Of a DNA stretch of 64,000 nucleotides, positions 61,695-64,000 are shown piece after piece. A program made the position numbers and the translations under genes. Source of the DNA: Phycisphaerales bacterium (GTDB lineage: Bacteria; Planctomycetota; Phycisphaerae; Phycisphaerales; SM1A02); NCBI GenBank assembly GCA_030748575.1, contig JASMLR010000004.1, forward strand, positions 62,001 to 126,000, given 5' to 3'. Every line of letters begins with the position of its first letter. Position 1 is the first letter of the stretch. The notes beneath the pieces are model-generated. The model was not told the DNA's origin and did no database searches. It was given only the letters and a program-made list of their open reading frames with translations.

Positions 61695-63791
61695 ATGCTT
61701 GCACTATGCGCAGCGATGTGTCTGGCCGGAGGTGCCCAGAGTGGGCCCGCGTCGTTGGCAGAGACCCTTCTTGACGCCGCCTCGGACCGGGTGTCCATTC
61801 AACTCGATGCTGGCCGGTGGGCTGAGCTTGAGGCGTTTGACGTGCGGTCTTCCAGCGGCGCGTTTGTCATGAGCAGCGCCGATGGCGACGAACCGATCGA
61901 TTTTGGCGGCTTGAGGTTGTGGCGGGGGCACCTTCGGGGTGATCCCGACAGTCAGGTGTTCATCGGCGTCTCCAGTCACGCCATGAACGGGTGGTTTCGG
62001 CAGGGCGACGATCTCCGGATTCTGAGTAGTGGTGGAGGGCCCGCGGAGACGGCGGCATGGACGGCGGCCCTGGACCTGCCGGCCGCTACCTTGCAGGCAC
62101 CGGCGTGCGAAGTTCGAGTCGTCGAGGGCCAGACGCCGGTGCGCCGCGACCACCGCGGCGAAGGTGAGCCGCCATGCCGTGCGGCGATGCTCGCGATCGA
62201 CTCAGACTGGGAGTTTACGGATCGCATCTTCGGAGGGAGCGCCGGGGCAGCCGCCGCGTATGCGGTGACGCTTGCTGCAGGGGTCAGCGAGATCTACCGT
62301 GAGAACATCAATGTTCGCTTTGAAGTGACGTTTCTCAGGGTGTGGAGTGACGACTCCGATCCATACGACCCCACATCTCCGGTGGACATGCTTGATCAGT
62401 TTCGGGGCGCCTGGGACAACGAGATGTCAGACGTAGAGCGGCATGTAGCGCACATGTTGACGGGCAGAACCAATCTTCCGTATGGAGGCGTTGCCTGGCT
62501 GAGCGTCTTGTGCAACACCAGTTATGGATATGGCGTGTCCGGATATCTGAGTGGATCCTTCCCGTACCCACTTCAGGACAACCACAGTGGCAACTGGGAC
62601 CTTGTTGTGATGGCGCACGAGTTGGGGCACAACTTTGGAACCATGCATACCCATGACGGGTACTCCCCTCCCATCGACAACTGCGGAAACGGCAATTGTG
62701 ACGGGGCTGAGGACGGCACAATCATGTCCTACTGCCATACGTGCGCCGGTGGCATCGCGAACATTCGGCTCGGCTTTCACGTTCGCGTGCAGGATGTGAT
62801 CCTTGGGTACCTGGACGCGATTGAGCCGGGCTGCGAGTTCGCCGCTGGTACTGGCAGCGCGCAGGACGACTGGGCGCAGGCGATCGCCGGGGAGACGATC
62901 GAACTCGATGTGCTGGCCAATGATGCCGCTTCAGACTGCGAAGGTGGCTTTGAGCCGGTGATTGCATCGTTCGACGAGACAACGCTGGCGGGTGGCTCGG
63001 TTTCATTGGTACCGGGAAGTGGGGGCGACCTCGACAGGCTCGCCTACACACCTTCGGATGGCTACGACGGGGAAGATGCCTTTGGGTATGAACTCGTAGG
63101 CGGATCCACAGCGACGGTGTTCCTGACCGTTGAGGGGATGCGACCCGCGGATCAACCCGAGAGCGTTCAGCCCGGCGCATCGGCGGATTACTTTGCGCTT
63201 GACGCGCCGTCCTCGCTTCCGGACTTCACCGTGTTGACTCCGTATCTCGACGACGTGGTTCCCAACATCGGATTCCAGAGTACGGCTGGGGCCTTTGCGA
63301 CCAGCGGCCGCAGCGACGAGGTTGGCGCCGTGTTCACCGGCTACGTGGATGTGGCGGAGTCGGGGTTCTACACCTTGTCCGTCGAATCCGACGACGGGTC
63401 CCGGCTGTATGTCGGTGACGATCTGCTCGTGGACAACGACGGTGAGCACGCGATGACCGAAAGGGCCGGCACCATTGGCCTCATGGCTGGCCAGCACGCC
63501 GTTCGGGTCGAGTTCTTCGAGCATCTGGGTGGCGCTGGTCTGGTCGTTCGGTATGAAGGCCCGGGGCTTGCTCGGCAGATCATTCCCGAAGAAGCGTGGA
63601 CGCACGAGGTGGAGCCCTCGCCGTGCCCAGAAGATGTGAATGGTGACGGCGTGATTGGCGTGGCCGACCTGCTGCAAGTCATTGGAACATGGGGGCCGTG
63701 CCAGGGATGCGCGTCAGACGTTGACGGTTCCGGAGACGTGGATGTGGGCGATCTGCTCGCGGTCATCGCCGCCTGGGATACGCCCTGCTGA
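61695..63791 (+). CDS. Secreted metzincin protease with cadherin-like, PA14 and dockerin-like domains
   Basis: Signal peptide (MLALCAAMCLAGGAQSG), a propeptide, then an M12-like domain with HELGHNFGTMH at 308-318 and the Met-turn GTIMSYCH. Beyond about residue 395 comes an Ig/cadherin-like stretch (IELDVLANDAASDCEGGF; YTPSDGYDGEDAFGYELVG). A PA14-type module follows (GYVDVAESGFYTLSVESDDG, SRLYVGDDLLVDN). Two dockerin-like loops end it (EDVNGDGVIGVADLLQVIGT; SDVDGSGDVDVGDLLAVIAA). GAGGAG at 61681-61686 is 8 nt before the ATG; the upstream GTG at 61662 is less likely. PA14 suggests carbohydrate or glycoprotein binding. Length 698 aa. Confidence 0.88.
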   Translation: MLALCAAMCLAGGAQSGPASLAETLLDAASDRVSIQLDAGRWAELEAFDVRSSSGAFVMSSADGDEPIDFGGLRLWRGHLRGDPDSQVFIGVSSHAMNGWFRQGDDLRILSSGGGPAETAAWTAALDLPAATLQAPACEVRVVEGQTPVRRDHRGEGEPPCRAAMLAIDSDWEFTDRIFGGSAGAAAAYAVTLAAGVSEIYRENINVRFEVTFLRVWSDDSDPYDPTSPVDMLDQFRGAWDNEMSDVERHVAHMLTGRTNLPYGGVAWLSVLCNTSYGYGVSGYLSGSFPYPLQDNHSGNWDLVVMAHELGHNFGTMHTHDGYSPPIDNCGNGNCDGAEDGTIMSYCHTCAGGIANIRLGFHVRVQDVILGYLDAIEPGCEFAAGTGSAQDDWAQAIAGETIELDVLANDAASDCEGGFEPVIASFDETTLAGGSVSLVPGSGGDLDRLAYTPSDGYDGEDAFGYELVGGSTATVFLTVEGMRPADQPESVQPGASADYFALDAPSSLPDFTVLTPYLDDVVPNIGFQSTAGAFATSGRSDEVGAVFTGYVDVAESGFYTLSVESDDGSRLYVGDDLLVDNDGEHAMTERAGTIGLMAGQHAVRVEFFEHLGGAGLVVRYEGPGLARQIIPEEAWTHEVEPSPCPEDVNGDGVIGVADLLQVIGTWGPCQGCASDVDGSGDVDVGDLLAVIAAWDTPC

Positions 63792-63992
63792 TCAGCCGGA
63801 CCGGCCCGCCACCCGCGCGAGCGCACGCTGGGCGATGGAGGCGATGATGCCGAGCACGATGAGCATGGCCACAATGCCGCCGACCAGGACCCAGGCCCCG
63901 GGGCCGTCGGCGATGAATGACTGAAGGTCCTCCGCGCCGGATGCCGCTGCGGCCGCCGACATGAACACGATGACCGCCGATCGAGGCGTCAT
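63792..63992 (-). CDS. Small single-pass membrane protein
   Basis: A 66-aa protein: signal-like N-terminus (SAVIVFMSAAAAASGA), a short acidic loop (EDLQSFIADGPGAW), one membrane helix (VLVGGIVAMLIVLGIIASIA) and a basic end (RALARVAGRSG). Not recognised. It abuts the stop of the metzincin gene convergently, and its upstream region is outside the window. Confidence 0.6.
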   Translation of the reverse strand: MTPRSAVIVFMSAAAAASGAEDLQSFIADGPGAWVLVGGIVAMLIVLGIIASIAQRALARVAGRSG

Positions 63993-64000
63993 GCCAACAG

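Overview
The window looks like a chromosome segment of a GC-rich planctomycete, most likely a marine member of the Phycisphaerae (inference). The main evidence is a repeated C-terminal dockerin-like module of the form GDVNGDG..DDLLA.I..WGPC..C.ADLDGDG, seen on six secreted proteins of quite different function. FHA-linked ECF sigma factors, a giant Ser/Thr kinase with a repeat tail, a PEP-CTERM-like tail and LTXXQ/EF-hand periplasmic proteins agree with this. There is no rRNA, CRISPR array, phage or intact insertion sequence; the only RNA gene seen is tRNA-Ala(GGC).

Layout. 1-8 kb: the end of an outer-membrane porin, an L,D-transpeptidase, and housekeeping genes (5-formyl-THF cyclo-ligase with rarA; glmS with folP; thioredoxin; tRNA-Ala). 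8-16.5 kb: a visibly AT-richer surface-glycan island directly downstream of the tRNA. It holds rmlA, rmlB and a very clear wecE (dTDP-Fuc4N synthesis), a GNAT that may finish dTDP-Fuc4NAc, GT87 and GT2 membrane-linked glycosyltransferases, a methyltransferase, a GtrA-type protein, and two gene wrecks. 16.5-36 kb: pntAB, a ChaA-like antiporter, dockerin exoproteins (a PHP-type hydrolase, a thermolysin-like protease, one unknown), a glycine-zipper lipoprotein, ALDH with a VOC protein, a PEP-CTERM-like protein, and a large two-gene amidohydrolase operon in which two of three catalytic modules have lost the metal-binding HxH. 36-48 kb: astB with a dCMP-deaminase-like gene, a PutP-like symporter, two FHA-ECF sigma fusions, EamA and TauE transporters, a secreted EEP phosphoesterase, and a 1105-aa Ser/Thr kinase 30 bp downstream of the second FHA-sigma. 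48-64 kb: an 0.86-kb minisatellite-rich spacer, a dockerin subtilase, an operon of CPA1 antiporter, FAD/Fe-S dehydrogenase and M48 lipoprotein, an SMR transporter, an ECF sigma/anti-sigma/LTXXQ-EF-hand operon opposite a second EF-hand protein, and two tandem dockerin metzincins.

Gene expression. Many first genes lack a Shine-Dalgarno but carry a TAnnnT hexamer 5-9 nt before the start codon, the signature expected of leaderless mRNAs. Short divergent spacers (about 37-71 bp) hold two such hexamers back to back. Downstream operon genes usually overlap their neighbour by 4 bp (ATGA or GTGA), while most secreted proteins have a clear AGGAG-type site.

The most interesting candidate system is the kinase / FHA-ECF sigma module. 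A kinase could phosphorylate a partner that is read by an FHA domain built into the sigma factor itself, giving a one-polypeptide link from phosphothreonine to promoter choice. Next come the calcium-binding, Cnr-like sigma operon and the recurrent 12-16 bp tandem duplications. Functional calls rest on motifs read by eye; no database search was possible.
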